Source: Amanita rubescens (taxonomy: Eukaryota > Basidiomycota > Agaricomycetes > Agaricales > Amanitaceae). From it: 38,542 nucleotides of DNA. Location of the stretch: positions 1-38,542 of the forward strand of contig WION01000505.1 in NCBI GenBank assembly GCA_015039365.1, read 5' to 3'. A program made the position numbers and the translations under genes. The notes under the pieces are model-generated. The model saw only the letters and a program-made list of their open reading frames with translations, was not told the origin of the DNA and searched no databases. Below are positions 10,461 through 21,261 of the stretch, piece by piece. The stretch's first letter is position 1. Each line of letters starts with the position of its first letter.

Positions 10461-11373
10461 TACCCTAGTAAGCTAATTTATGCCAAGACAGAACTCAAGT
10501 ACCTCCAGCATCTTGACATAATGGAAATCGTGTGAGCTGCCACACTCCCAATCTCTCAGGCTCAGGCTCCCAGAAGAGCGATGGCCCTAGCATTCCTTCT
10601 GGTTATGCTGTGAATATTCAGGAAATGCACCATAGCCTGAACGGCCCGGTTGCGCTGCATCAAACCGTAGCTTAACCTTCTCGGACTTCATGATTACTAC
10701 TTCCACCGTCAGACTTGCTACTAGCTCACAACTCTTGTGAATACTTCAAGTTCAATACCTCCTAGAGAATCCGGAGCGACACTGGCTGTGATATGTAAAA
10801 TAGTCACACTGACACACAACACCCGTATACACCCTTAGCCGGCTTCACGTGTGGTCACGGGCGAGGACAAGCGGGGTGTCCATCCATCATATGATGGCGG
10901 TGAAGTGTCTTGGCAACAAATCACCACGCCAGCCTCATTTTTGATTGTCCCTCCCGTCCCTCACATCCCGGGAATACTTGTAATGCGTGAGCGAAAATGT
11001 AACGGCAGGCTGCAGGGGAACGCAAGTACTATGTAGTGTTACGTTGCTTGAAAAGCAACGTTTATTGGAGTACAGTAATAAGCCACAACAACCCGGAAAT
11101 GTCCTCGTCGTGGCCGCCCGCCTGATCGAACCCCACGCTCCGTATTCTGTTTGCGCGCGTCCCAGCCCGCGGACTGTACTCTTCCGTGGTGCATTGACTA
11201 TCTGATCGCTTTCAACGCCCGCGTCTCTGAAAATTTCTCGATTGGTCATGTCCGACTATCTTTGTCTGTGTTGGGATGAGGCGTCATTCTCTTACTTGGT
11301 ATCGTCCTCGTTCTCCCTGAGGTGTGTGCAGATTCGCGTTGCCCAAGTCCTGGAGTTAAAAGCGTTGTAATTA
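10461..11373. other. No gene; one perfect inverted repeat
   Basis: No coding frame with support. Bases 11041-11061 form a perfect 9-bp stem (acgttgctt / aagcaacgt) with a 3-base loop. No matching partner, transposon end or target duplication was seen around it. Confidence 0.4.
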
Positions 11374-11705
11374 TGTCTGACCCGGCGGATGCAGTGCCGG
11401 GCCATTCGCGAGAAGATTGTCATCGCCTTCTCTCCGACTTGCACTTACAGATCCTTCGGCGCTATGCCTCCTTTTTTTGCGCTCTTCCTTCCACCGACCG
11501 CAGAAACAAACATGATCTTGTCTGTTTGATTCTCCAGAGATCTTCACCGACTGTTTTGCGTCAGCATCTGACGTTTGTGGCCAACGCACGGGTAGAGAAT
11601 ACTGTGAAACGTCCCCGCGCCGAGGACGGCTCCAATGACAATGAACGGGATGCGAGGCGTGTGAGAGGCAAACCACATTGGAGAAGACGTTCACTGGCAC
11701 ATTAA
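11374..11705 (+). CDS. Short ORF, possible N-terminal fragment of a mobile-element protein
   Basis: A 110-codon frame from an ATG at 11374 (MSDPADAVPG) to a stop. It has a helical middle (LHLQILRRYASFF, then KHDLVCLILQRSSP) and a basic end (KRPRAED, RRVRGKPHWRRR). The KHDLV-x-x-IL module reminds me of SAP-like N-termini of mushroom Helitron-type or other mobile-element proteins; this is a weak inference. No helicase or nuclease motifs follow, so it would be a truncated remnant. Confidence 0.3.
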
Positions 11706-12794
11706 ATATGACAACCCGCCCCCTTTTTTAGTTATCGACCACCGTCAATGCAAAATAATGTCCCGTAAATGTAGTCTCATCACTGTCTGATACCATCGGA
11801 GTGCTCTCCTTGTATCTACACATCGTAAGAGGGCAGTGGTGAAACTGTGGAGTATGCCGAATTCAAAGAACTCAGTTGAACAATCAAAGAGACGAGAATG
11901 GACAGAACGAAAGAAACGGGGCCCGACGAGAAAATACATATAAGTTGAGACAGTCATCAATCCAGTAGCAGAATCCCGTCACGCCGAACCAAAAAACCTG
12001 GGACAGTGAGTATCTTGCAATAAAGTAAAGACGAACTGTAAGTTCGAGTCAACAGCATGTCGGAAGAAAAGATAGTTAGAAACGAGGCGTTTTCGGATGA
12101 AAGAAAAAACTGAATTCAAAAGCAACTTAGGACAACGGCACGACAAACTCTAGTTCGGAGAGCGGAACAGCCTTTCAATTGGAGCATCAAAATCGGGAAT
12201 CAATACATGTTCACTTCGACTTCATGACTGTATATTAGCGCTACTTTCATCCTTGGAGAAGTCATGCAGTAAAACATTGATTAGGATCTTAGGGAAAAAA
12301 GAACTGTTTTCAAGCAAGGTCACTGCCGACGCAGGCGGCGTTAAAAGAGAGAGCATAGAGAGAGCATAAATATGGCGCAAATAGAGCGAGATCCAGACTT
12401 TGCGCGTATTTTGACCGCACTTATGATCTGACTCGTCACCACCATGTCACACTAGTACTCTGTTCGTTTTCTCGTGTTCATCATCCCCATGATCCATGGT
12501 ACAGAAGAATCCAGGGGCAGACTTTACGTCGCCCCCGAAGGGGTAGACTCTTGCGTCGCTCTTTCACGACCGTGACCCAAACTGTGCCAGTTCTGTCTAC
12601 CGACTTCACCATGATGCAACGTCATAATTATCTGCCTTACTTCCATCAGGCTGACTATGCTACTCACAACTGCACCTGTTACTGCCCTGCCTCACCTGCA
12701 TTTAATTTGTTCAGTAAGTTTATTACTCCCATCTCGTATATAAACTAACGTATGAATACTTGTCGCGTTACTCGATACAAACAAGATGAGAGCT
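11706..12794. other. No gene recognised
   Basis: Short frames only, on both strands, without known motifs or usable splice partners. Confidence 0.4.
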
Positions 12795-13285
12795 GGATGG
12801 TCAAGGAACGTAGATCATAGGTACGCGAGTCTTGGCGTATACTTCTCTATTTTAACCAGCGACATGCAGACGGAAGGCAAGCGGGATGGTCAATAAGCAT
12901 AGATCATAGGTACGCGAGCCTTGGCGTATACCGTAACCAACGGCATCCAGACAAAAGGCATACAATGATTGTTATTGATGATCAGGAATGTATCTGAAGA
13001 CGAGCGCAGGATGGTCAATAAACGTAGATAATAGGTATGTGAGCCTTATACTTCTCTATAACGCATGTAATCACTAGCATATGGACAATAGTGACGAAGA
13101 TATCTATGGATGAGCGGGGATCGAAAGAATCATCAACTGGAACCCGATGGAATTGACACTGGACCTGACAGGTGGGCTGCATCTTGGCCGCCGTACTCTA
13201 ACTAGGTTACTGATCATGGTCGTCGACAGGAAAGGATCTGAAGATGCGGACGGGTTGGTCAATAAATGTGGATCGCAGGATCAGC
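12795..13285. repeat. Degenerate tandem repeat, four units
   Basis: Units begin with 'ggatggtcaa(t/g)' at about 12795, 12884 and 13009 and 'ggttggtcaata' at 13253. Each is followed by 'gtagatcataggtacg' or a close variant; in the first three 'gag(t/c)ctt' comes next. Spacing is 89, 125 and 244 bases, so the unit length is not constant. 'Tatacttctcta' recurs after units 1 and 3 and again near 13540. Confidence 0.6.
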
Positions 13286-13939
13286 ATGCTGGCGATCGTC
13301 GTAAGTACTTTACTGCGTTCTTTGGTATTAACGTCTTGATGCAAACGAATCCGCAGCGAGTTTGCATGACGCTAGCATCACAGTTCACGTGTCCATAGTG
13401 GATCTATGCCCAACATAGAGACAAACAAGCAAAAGAATCAGCTGGTTTCACGCAATAAATTAATAAACCGATTGTGTGCACGTTGGCTTTCAGCACGAGA
13501 TGTGACAGGGGACCCTACGTTCAACCAAGGCCTTGCCTTATACTTCTCTACTCTATTCGAAGCAACTTCTGATAACTTCCACTTCAGATACACCCATGCG
13601 TTTCGCGGTGTACTTGACAAACAACTAAGCAAACGGGGGTAGTGTACGCTGTCATTTGTGGTAGGTGAGGTTAATCCGAACAAATATCAAAGATATAAAT
13701 GCTCACACCCAGAGTGCGATCGCGGGAGGTATCATGCTTTGCGATGCTTGCTTACTCCTTCTCTGGCCGGGCCTTTATGCTTCGTAGTAGTTGCAATCAG
13801 ACGGACGTAGAAGAACACTCCATAAAGAATCCAACGTGTTAGGGAAATAAGTTTAGAGGAGCGGTTGAGGCGGATGATGATGCGGAACCATATTTGTGCA
13901 TATAGAAAAGCAACTAACTTCGGTGGCGAATATGGCGGC

Positions 13940-14055
13940 GAGTTTATAAGGCGTGGAGAACGGCGTTCTACTTGTGCCACATGCTGTGGAGTAAGGATAC
14001 ACGGTTTATAAGGTGGTTGCCATGTGAAGCGAAGGAATACAAGGTTTATAAGGGA
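13940..14055. repeat. Three copies of a TTTATAAGG motif
   Basis: 'gagtttataaggcg', 'cggtttataaggtgg' and 'aggtttataaggga' occur at about 13940, 14003 and 14042, the first two followed by G-rich DNA. Possibly degraded short repeats; the TATAA cores give no reason to call a promoter, as no gene follows. Confidence 0.4.
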
Positions 14056-14327
14056 ACTCAAACGTGAGGTCTCGTTGCACGTGAAATAACAAGCTGACTA
14101 TTTGACAAGAACTCTGTTCACAGTAAGGCGTGGTTTAAAGTGGCATACTCACGGCGCTCACTCTGTCGTCAGGGGCAAACGTGATCCATTGGCGAGACGG
14201 ATCAATTTGGTGGCAACGAGGATTGATTTGAAGACAACGTTTCGTAAGTCGTCGTTCTGTCCAGAGCATCTGAAGGGCAATGAACAGTGAATTATACAAA
14301 AAGGGTATTGACGTACGAGCCATTTCG

Positions 14328-14445
14328 TGCGGGACGACACGAAGAGAATATTGTTATCGTTGACATACACAGGGAATGCAAGCAATAGCGGGACATGAAG
14401 AGAAGATTCTACATTATCTTTGACGTACAAAAGCAATACAAGCGA
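14328..14445. repeat. Two-copy direct repeat of about 58 bp
   Basis: The two copies start 'cgggacgacacgaagagaa' and 'cgggacatgaagagaag', and go on with 'ttatcgttgacatacaca' and 'ttatctttgacgtacaaa', then 'gcaagcaa' and 'acaagcga'. They lie head to tail in an otherwise featureless stretch. Confidence 0.55.
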
Positions 14446-14895
14446 CCGACATATATGTGCTATTGATGGTTCGTTGCGTTACCTTTGTCAGAAATGTCCT
14501 AAATGCCCTCAAAAGATAGTTGCCCAAAATTCCCGTATGATCCCTCGATTTGTGCCATCGCCACCTCTATACATCGAGCAGCCCCTTACATCTTCTCCGG
14601 TGCGTACTTTCCTCCAAATACCTAAAATATAGGTTATCAAGATCTTCGGTGCTCCCCACCCGTTACGTTCGTTCGTGCCTCTCACAGGATGCTGAAAAAT
14701 GGCTATCCATCCTCCTGCTTGCGTTCTTTGTTGTGAGCGTGTAGGAAATATGTGTAGCGAGAATTTGATTACGTAGTCTTGAATACCACGGACAAGCCAG
14801 TGGCTTTCCCCGTGCGCCCACGAGGTGTGTAGTTTGCCCCTCCTCGATGCATTCAAGTTGGCAAGTGAACATCCGGTGCAGGATTCCAAACTTAC

Positions 14896-15008
14896 CTGAT
14901 CAACCAATCAATATCCCTTCCACTGAATGACTGAGCTATGCGGTCTGCAAATTGTATCTCCTCACGAGTACCAGCAACTACGTCCCGTTTTTGGACATCG
15001 GATAGCAC
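14896..15008 (-). CDS. Exon-like segment, unassigned
   Basis: An open stretch between a good acceptor (ttacccag) and a good donor (gtaagt) on the minus strand reads VLSDVQKRDVVAG, TREEIQFADRIAQ and SGRDIDWLIR, with balanced, helical protein-like composition. The next exon could not be found in a matching frame and the family is not recognised. It may be a remnant. Confidence 0.3.
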
Positions 15009-15230
15009 CTGGGTAATCAATGAAAATGCGACGTGTGGGCATAACGGTATTGAATTAATTCGAGCGGGTTGAAGGGCCAGAGGGAAGCCGAAGCAAGGAA
15101 CCGGGGAAGCTGGGCTTGTGGGGGAGCTGAAGGAGGCCTGGCAATATTCAGTAATTCTTTTGTCCCACTTATGGCCTTGGAGGCGTAGGGACCAAGTATG
15201 GGCCTATACGGCTGGGAGAGGGTGTTGCAT

Positions 15231-16150
15231 ATGGAGCCGGACGGCGGGGGTGATGCCGAGTTCCAAGAAGTTGAAGGCTGGCTCAAGTAAGTAGCAAAGC
15301 CCTTTCATTTACTTAGAGTATCGACGGCTTATTGTACAAACCGCATATAAGCTGCCCGCATAGGCAATTTGCCGCGAACCCGCCATTGAGTTCAAAACGG
15401 TGAGGGTTCAGCATCCGCCGCGGATGTGCCAATATAGAAGGAGGTGGTACGGCCACAGCCTCAGGAAGGTAAGTGCTTTAAAACTTATGTCAATATTTAT
15501 TCTAATGACGCTATTACTACGTCGTTTGGATTCAACTGCAGCATTCGGCGATTTGGAACGAGCCCGCCGCCAACGCTCAATGCTCAGGGAGCGAGGAAAA
15601 TAAGCCCAGACATTACCAGGCCCGGTCTCGAACTCAAATGGGTACTTCCTGCTCTCAGAGTAAACGACACCATGCAGACGTCGTTCGAAGTGTCCCTCGT
15701 CAGGAGTCTTCAAGATTAACTAATTGAGTTCCCAACTTGAAAGGCTCGAAGGAAACCCATCTTAGGTGATAAAGGTGAGTGTTCAATAACACGCGAAAGT
15801 AAACAGTGTCACGCCTCCATCGTTCGGGGGCTTCAAGACTAGCCGGTCGAGTTCCCAATTCGGCTGGTTGAAGGAATTGACCCGCAAAAGGGAGGCAGGC
15901 GAGAGCAGGCGGCGTGAGGGACACCGAGGGAGTAGGTGAGTGCAAGTCTACACTCATTTCGGTCTTACTGATATCCAGCAGCTCTGGCTGTTAGCTAGCG
16001 GAGTCAAGAGGTTGTTCAACCTCAATTAGAGCTGGTATGACCAGACATCTTCAGTCTCTAGATGCTCAACCGAGCGTCGATCAGCCCCAACGACTTCAAC
16101 GTGCTGCACGGAGCAATGTTCCCGGACCGCGCCATAAGACGTAGCGAGCA
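15231..16150 (+). pseudogene. Mosaic of coding-like segments with splice signals, unassigned
   Basis: A possible first exon at 15231 (MEPDGGGDAEFQEVEGWL) ends at a gtaagt donor. An exon ending at 15469 is followed by an intron to 15540 and a frame containing SIRRFGTSPPPTL and LELKWVLPALRVND. Further on, TPPSFGGFKTSRSSSQFGW with a basic tail ends at another gtgagt near 15942. Stop codons interrupt any continuous model and two frames are open in parts, so the true frame is uncertain. No family is recognised. Confidence 0.25.
15705..15880. repeat. Two-copy imperfect repeat, about 123 bp apart
   Basis: 'cttcaagattaactaattgagttcccaa' near 15706 and 'cttcaagactagccggtcgagttcccaa' near 15829 are both followed by 'ggct' and 'gaagga', and further on by a 'ggtgagtg' splice-donor-like run (15773 and 15942). 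The second copy has an open plus-strand frame, the first has stops in the same frame. Confidence 0.5.
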
Positions 16151-16389
16151 CGGTGCTAAACAGAGGTCTTGCCAGTGTCATCGGAGGTTCAAGTACGTGC
16201 TTATTTCAACGAGCATGCTATGTCAAACCCACCACGCCAATGGCTACACAGGACTCGACTGCTGGCACAATGTCATCGCCCGATTCCAAGACGTCCTTGT
16301 TTAATCTCTGCGATACCATTTGATGTTGGATTCAACTGGCTGCAACGTCTAATTATTACAGACGAGCGTATTTCATACCACTGACAAAA

Positions 16390-16810
16390 TCAGGCACCAG
16401 GTGAGCTACATCGATCCCTGCTTCACTGTTGCTGAACCACCACCCTCCCTCGCCCTCTACCACTCAACTTCGCCCCGTTGCACCATGTCACACTCATCCT
16501 TACTCTTTGCACCTTCCTTCACCCTAGGTAAGCCACATAAAAGCTCTTTTTGATGTTGCTGACCCACCACCACCTCCTCACGCTCCCACTGCTCAACTAC
16601 ACTGTACCCCACTGCATCCACCAGCACCTTGTCGCACCCTGTTGCAACCCAGGTAAGCCATGTAAACCCGGATTTCGATGTTGCTGACTCACCACCCCCT
16701 CACTTGCCCTGGTGCACCCCGCCGCATCCACTGCACCCTCCCACACCCTCCCCACACCCTGTACTGCTGCATCCCATGGCACCCCGAGTAAGCTGAGTGC
16801 ATGGGCACCA
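16390..16810. repeat. Minisatellite-like tandem repeat, period about 126 bp
   Basis: The core 'gttgctga(a/c)(c/t)(c)accacc' starts at 16428, 16555 and 16680, a spacing of 127 and 125 bases. Between the cores each unit holds C-rich 'cacccc...gcaccc' DNA and ends in 'aggtaagcca' or a variant (16517-16535, 16649-16660, 16787-16796). The strand asymmetry is strong, with C-rich runs on the plus strand. It directly abuts the CpG-poor block. Confidence 0.65.
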
Positions 16811-17144
16811 GTCACAGATGGTCTTAAGCAGTCGCAATTGGTCCTCGAATAATCGGTTATAATTGGTCATAACCACCCCACCAAACTGTTAATGACTGGT
16901 TACACCCAGTTCAGTCAGGTTAGTGGTGGATAATGGGCTGTTTCGTAACCAGCTATGCTTACCGTTGGCTCAAATTCAAGCATGTAATTGGACTTGACCA
17001 GGCCTAGATATGACATTGTAATGCTTAACAGTGCACCTCCATGGATGGTAGAGTTTTTATTTGGGACAGGGTATCACCATACACAATAATAAATGTTTGT
17101 CTTACCATGCTTGAGCATATGAGATCATGCCTTGTACCTCTTAT

Positions 17145-17321
17145 CAAACCATGACTGCCTGTCAGTGCCTGATCAGAGGCAATATCACACCAAATCCTGC
17201 CATTCAAAGAACATCAATTAACAGTCTGATGCACATGATCAATCCCCTGATGTATTGCACTTTTTACAAACCATGGCTGCCTGGTGGTCCTTGACCAGAG
17301 GCACAGTCAAACCAATGCTGG
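17145..17321. repeat. Two-copy direct repeat inside the CpG-poor block
   Basis: 'aaccatgactgcctg' near 17148 and 'aaccatggctgcctgg' near 17269 are each followed by a 'gatcagaggca' or 'gaccagaggca' run and 'aatatcacaccaa' or 'cagtcaaaccaa'. A third, looser version lies at about 17527-17575 ('cagtggctggcctg', 'gatcagaggtat', 'aaggcaaactca'). Confidence 0.55.
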
Positions 17322-17356
17322 TATCATCAGGTAAAGATGTCACCATCCTGCTACCA

Positions 17357-18060
17357 GTGATGTAATCTGCCATTGCTACCATCTCTTATCTTCCTGAGAC
17401 AGCTGGTAGTTTTTGGTAGATCTTATAGCTAATGGCTCAGAATTCTCATACTTATCATTCCTGATCCAATGATTGACAGGATGATGCCCATGATCTAACC
17501 CCCCAACTTTGGCAGATCTTATGAACAGTGGCTGGCCTGATACCACTGATCAGAGGTATCAGCAAGGCAAACTCAGACATTGAATGGCCAGGAAACAACA
17601 GGCTGACACTCATTATCTGCCATCCCATTTCTTGCACATCTGATAACACTGTAACTACCAGATGGCACTTGGTCTGAGGTCCCTTTGCACCAATGATGGT
17701 ATGATCTGGTAGAAATAGATCAGTTAATACCTTTCTGTTATTGTTGACATTCATGACCTGTCTGTGACATCATGAAAGAATTTGATCAGATGTACCATCC
17801 TTGTATTGAGTGAGACATCTGGCTTTTTTTTGATTATCCTGAAAGTCCTTATGCAGGTTAACATGTCTGGCATTTCATGACCTATGTAAGTCACCCTTAC
17901 ACTGCTTTGAAGTTGTAACTAGCAGTATCCTTTGATCACACTCTGACATCTCTGATGTAATCTGCCATTGCTACCGTGTCTTATCTACTCTGAGACATCT
18001 GGTAGCTTTTGCTAAATCTTACAGATAATTGCCCAGAATTGTCATAGTTATTACTCCTGC
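17357..18060. repeat. Two copies of a 105-bp direct repeat
   Basis: Copies at 17357-17463 and 17952-18060 share 'gatgtaatctgccattgctacc', 'tcttatct', 'ctgagaca', 'ctggtag', 'atctta' and 'cagaatt' in the same order, differing at about one site in five or six by eye. They are about 595 bases apart. They suggest that the block is made of an internally repeated element. Confidence 0.6.
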
Positions 18061-18497
18061 TCATTATATTGTATCTTTTTACAAGATAGTCCCATACTTG
18101 TGAAAGTGTCAATTCTGGGCTACCTTGTGAAATCTACCAACCCTACCGTCCTTTATATAACATTGTCAATCCATATATCAGAGTTGTATATATTATAGAT
18201 TTTTTAGTTGTTATAAAGCTTTATATAGCCTTATCCATTTTCAGCCATTTTCCTGATGCAAGGGAGTTCCAGCACTTAATCACAAATGAAGTATAGAGAT
18301 GTTATCATATAAGTCCTCAAGGGATCTTAGACAATAATGAGGCAGATTTGACTGTTAAACTACATAGATTGAAGTCTAGTGGTATATTGATGGGTTTTTT
18401 ATAGTACAGGTTAATTGTACAAAAAGAGGTAATAAGAAGCATGTGAATATGGTTAACATGTGAAATTGATAACATGTGAAAACTAGTGTTGTGCCAA

Positions 18498-18620
18498 GGT
18501 TAGGTTAAGTAAGTCCAGTTAATTCCCCAAAATTGATTAATTGTAATTGATCAATTAACTGAAGTCCCAGAATCTCCTTAACCTTAACTGGACCAGTTAT
18601 GACTGGTTATAACCACTTAA
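18498..18620. repeat. AT-rich imperfect palindrome
   Basis: 'ggttaagtaagtccagttaatt' on the left is matched in reverse complement by 'aattaactgaagtccc ... ccttaacc' on the right, around an 'aattgattaattgtaattgatcaatt' centre. The palindromic 'ggttataacc' follows at about 18605; a related 'ggttat-aattggtc-ataacc' lies near 16855, just before the CpG-poor block. These could be remains of element ends. Confidence 0.4.
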
Positions 18621-20449
18621 AATCATGTAATCTGGTAGTGCAGCATGTTACTTGCTCCCTGTTGGTCAGGTGATGGGATTTACTCAGACTTCGGCACTTC
18701 CTGGAAACAACAATGCAATTCACTCACATACTGTTAATAGGATCAGAGCTCATATGAACTTGCCATATTCTTGGACTATTTGACCATCAAACTTGGTGAA
18801 CAATGGAACTATGAAAGAGTCATTTCAGTTACTGGTCAGTACACTGGACAATCACAGATGGGAAATTGATTTAAGCTGAGCCTGCCAACAAAGGAAAAAC
18901 CAGTAGGCTATGTGTTAGGAGGTCACTCCCAAGTCCCACAACTTCACAACCACTAAGGCACTCAAAGATGAGAGAGAGGTCTTCAAAGTCACACTGTAGG
19001 CACAGAAATAATTGTAAGACTAAGGAACAACTACATAACTACCATTATTATACCTCAATCACATTCAGGAATTGTCTTGAAGTATCCCAGGGATGACATA
19101 ATCCAACAAGCAATTGGCAGTCCAATGGAGTGTAATCTAAATAAATCTAAACAGCAGAAAATGAAGATAAAAAGAAAGTAAAAGGAAACATTAGTTGTTA
19201 TGCTGTGACAGGAGATGATGGGCCATAGGACTCACCTTTTCCTGTCCAGTTCTGTAGACAAAACAGGGTGAGTGCCATCCCAGATAATACTAGCAATACC
19301 TATGATAGACTTTGGTCAGCCACTCTTCTAAGACCAATGCAAAATTACCAGCCTATTGCATGCAACTGATCTCATCTCAATTTCACTGGATTGCTTCTCA
19401 ATGAATGCCCACCAGCATCCAGCTGGGCCTGGCTGCTAGCACCTGCCTCAAAGCCCTAAGAGTCATGGAAGACAAAGTTGCTCCCTGGATATGTAATTAG
19501 TGGTGCTCAATGTCATGCATGCCTCTCTTATTATTTTCTATGCATGAAACTGGAAACTCTGCATTAGTACAGTACTTGACTTACCTCAATTGATGGCATT
19601 ATTTATGTGTTTCAGTTGGTTTCCCAAAAGAACTGAATGAGCAAGGCATCCATTTAATGTTCCACTTAACTTACCAACCTTGTCAATGTTATATATGATT
19701 GGCTTTATTCCCTTTTTCCCCAAAAACCCTCTTCAGGATTGTGGTTTTAACTTCTACCTGCATTGGCCCCAGTTCCCATGATCAGAATACAAGTATGGGA
19801 GCACTTGAATCACTCCACAGGTATTGTGATATGTTCTGTATTTGCATCTACTGCACATACAGTGCCCAATGTTGTTGGAGTCAAGCAATATACTAGTTTT
19901 AACCTACCTGGTGCAATCACCTTGTCAGCATCCATCATTGTGATGTGAAGTAGCTCCTGTAATTGGATGAGCTTGTCAACTAAGGCATGTGTGACATTAG
20001 GCTCTGGATAATCAACACAGTGCATTAGGCTCAATACCTGAAGATGAGGCATAAGCAGAGGGCAAGGGTGCCTTAACGCGGCCCTTGTATGCCAATGTTG
20101 ACCATACACGTGCTTGACTGGGGCACAGCGCCTTCGTCCCTCATACTATCCTGCAAAGCACGCAGATTTTCCACGCACGTCGTCCGGATTCACACTTACA
20201 GCAACAGACATTATCTACAATAGCAAGGACAGATGAAGCTGTTCGATTTCTCGGATCTGCGGCAGAAGTTCCTAAGTACTCAGGTGAAGTTAATAGATCG
20301 GTCGACGTCGCCGGATTCCCAAGAAAACATAAACGTGGAGGTTTTCGTAACATCCTGAGACTCGGATGCCCGTGAGCTTGATATAAGTTTCCTTCCCGTA
20401 ATGACCACCCTAGAAAAGTCTAAGTACATTGGTCGTGGTATACCAACTA

Positions 20450-20949
20450 CTACACAATCTAGTGGACGTGTGAGTTCAACTTGACGCGAGCGACAAAGTA
20501 AAAGACGAACCTTTGGTGCCAAACTAGCTATTTTACCCCAACCTTTCATCCGCAAATCGGCGCTGATGACCCCACCAATACGTGTTCCCAACATTTCCCT
20601 CTTGTTATTTAGAAGGACCGCAGCGTTGTCATCGAACCGAATGATTCTTCCATCGGGTCTCCGCACCGGTTTTCTTGTCCGGACAATGACAGCGCGACGG
20701 ACGTCACCTTTACGAACTTTGACGGCAGTAACCGAGGCCTGTGCGGCGGCAGACACGGGACGGGCCCGTTTGACGACGCAAACAATTTCGTCTCCGACAG
20801 AGCCCCAGCCGTTGTTGACTTTCTGCTTTAGAACATTAACGCATTCGACGAGTAAGGCACCTGAGTTGTCTATGACCTGAGGAGTGTGTCAGTGAAGACT
20901 TTCCAGCTGGACGAGAACTGACATTGAGGGTTGTTTTCAGGCCAATCAT
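20450..20949 (-). CDS. MRPL38: Mitochondrial large-subunit ribosomal protein uL14m
   Basis: Three exons, 20949-20923, 20876-20511 and 20458-20450, give 133 residues less the stop, ending [11 protein letters not shown]. Introns are 46 and 52 bases, GT-AG. The start [18 protein letters not shown] matches the family opening, and GDIVxVVKx[33 protein letters not shown] and LGTRIGG are all present. It binds 23S rRNA in the mitochondrial ribosome and forms a bridge to the small subunit. The last coding exon carries only two residues and the stop. The frame stays open upstream to an ATG at 21096, which would add 49 residues; I prefer the inner start because family members begin there. The hexokinase gene diverges from it, with about 310 bases between starts. 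Confidence 0.92.
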
Positions 20950-21261
20950 AAGAGGAAGTAAAGTTGTGACGGAGCGAAAACCGCGATGGCGAACTCTCAC
21001 GGTGGGGATTCTAAATGGGGCAAACCCGATGCCCAAATCATCATAGTCGCACACCACCAGAGTCTCCCTATCACTGATTTGATACTTCCCCGCCATGCCT
21101 GTTTCTCGTCGCGGAAGTGGAAGCGTTACACTTCCTAGTGGTCAGACTCTTGCGATCCACACCAGGACTCAAGATGAAGAAATTCTCCCTCATGCAACAA
21201 AAAAGTCGGTTATTTTTCGACGTTATCTACTTATCACTCACATGAATATTCGTGCAGGACG

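Larger units (their letters stand above)
16963..20075. other. CpG-depleted non-coding block of 3.1 kb
   Basis: Reading line by line I find only three CpG dinucleotides (near 17975, 18147 and 18691), while flanking DNA has several per 60 bases. TpG and CpA are plentiful (tgatca, catgatc, ctgatg). No gene could be built. A minus frame near 19926-20100 contains LLMPHLQVLSLMHCV and ends at a donor-like 'ggtagg'; it could be a relic of an LRR or F-box type gene. CpG returns abruptly at 20076 ('cgcg'). The pattern fits an old, methylated repeat decayed by 5-methylcytosine deamination. Confidence 0.75.

Noticed and set aside
12795..13285. CRISPR-like array
   Set aside because: The units are not identical, the spacing is irregular, the spacers are not unique inserts and the organism is a eukaryote.
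15427..15475. Plus-strand 'YRRRWYGHSLRK', resembling a motif of LINE-type reverse transcriptases
   Set aside because: It is a 12-residue likeness only, with no polymerase or nuclease motifs nearby and a competing open frame.
15620..15640. T-loop-like 'gagttcgagacc' on the minus strand
   Set aside because: No matching acceptor stem or anticodon arm was found around it.
1..20000. KDZ, LTR or other autonomous transposon
   Set aside because: No transposase, reverse transcriptase or integrase motifs, long terminal repeats or target-site duplications were seen.
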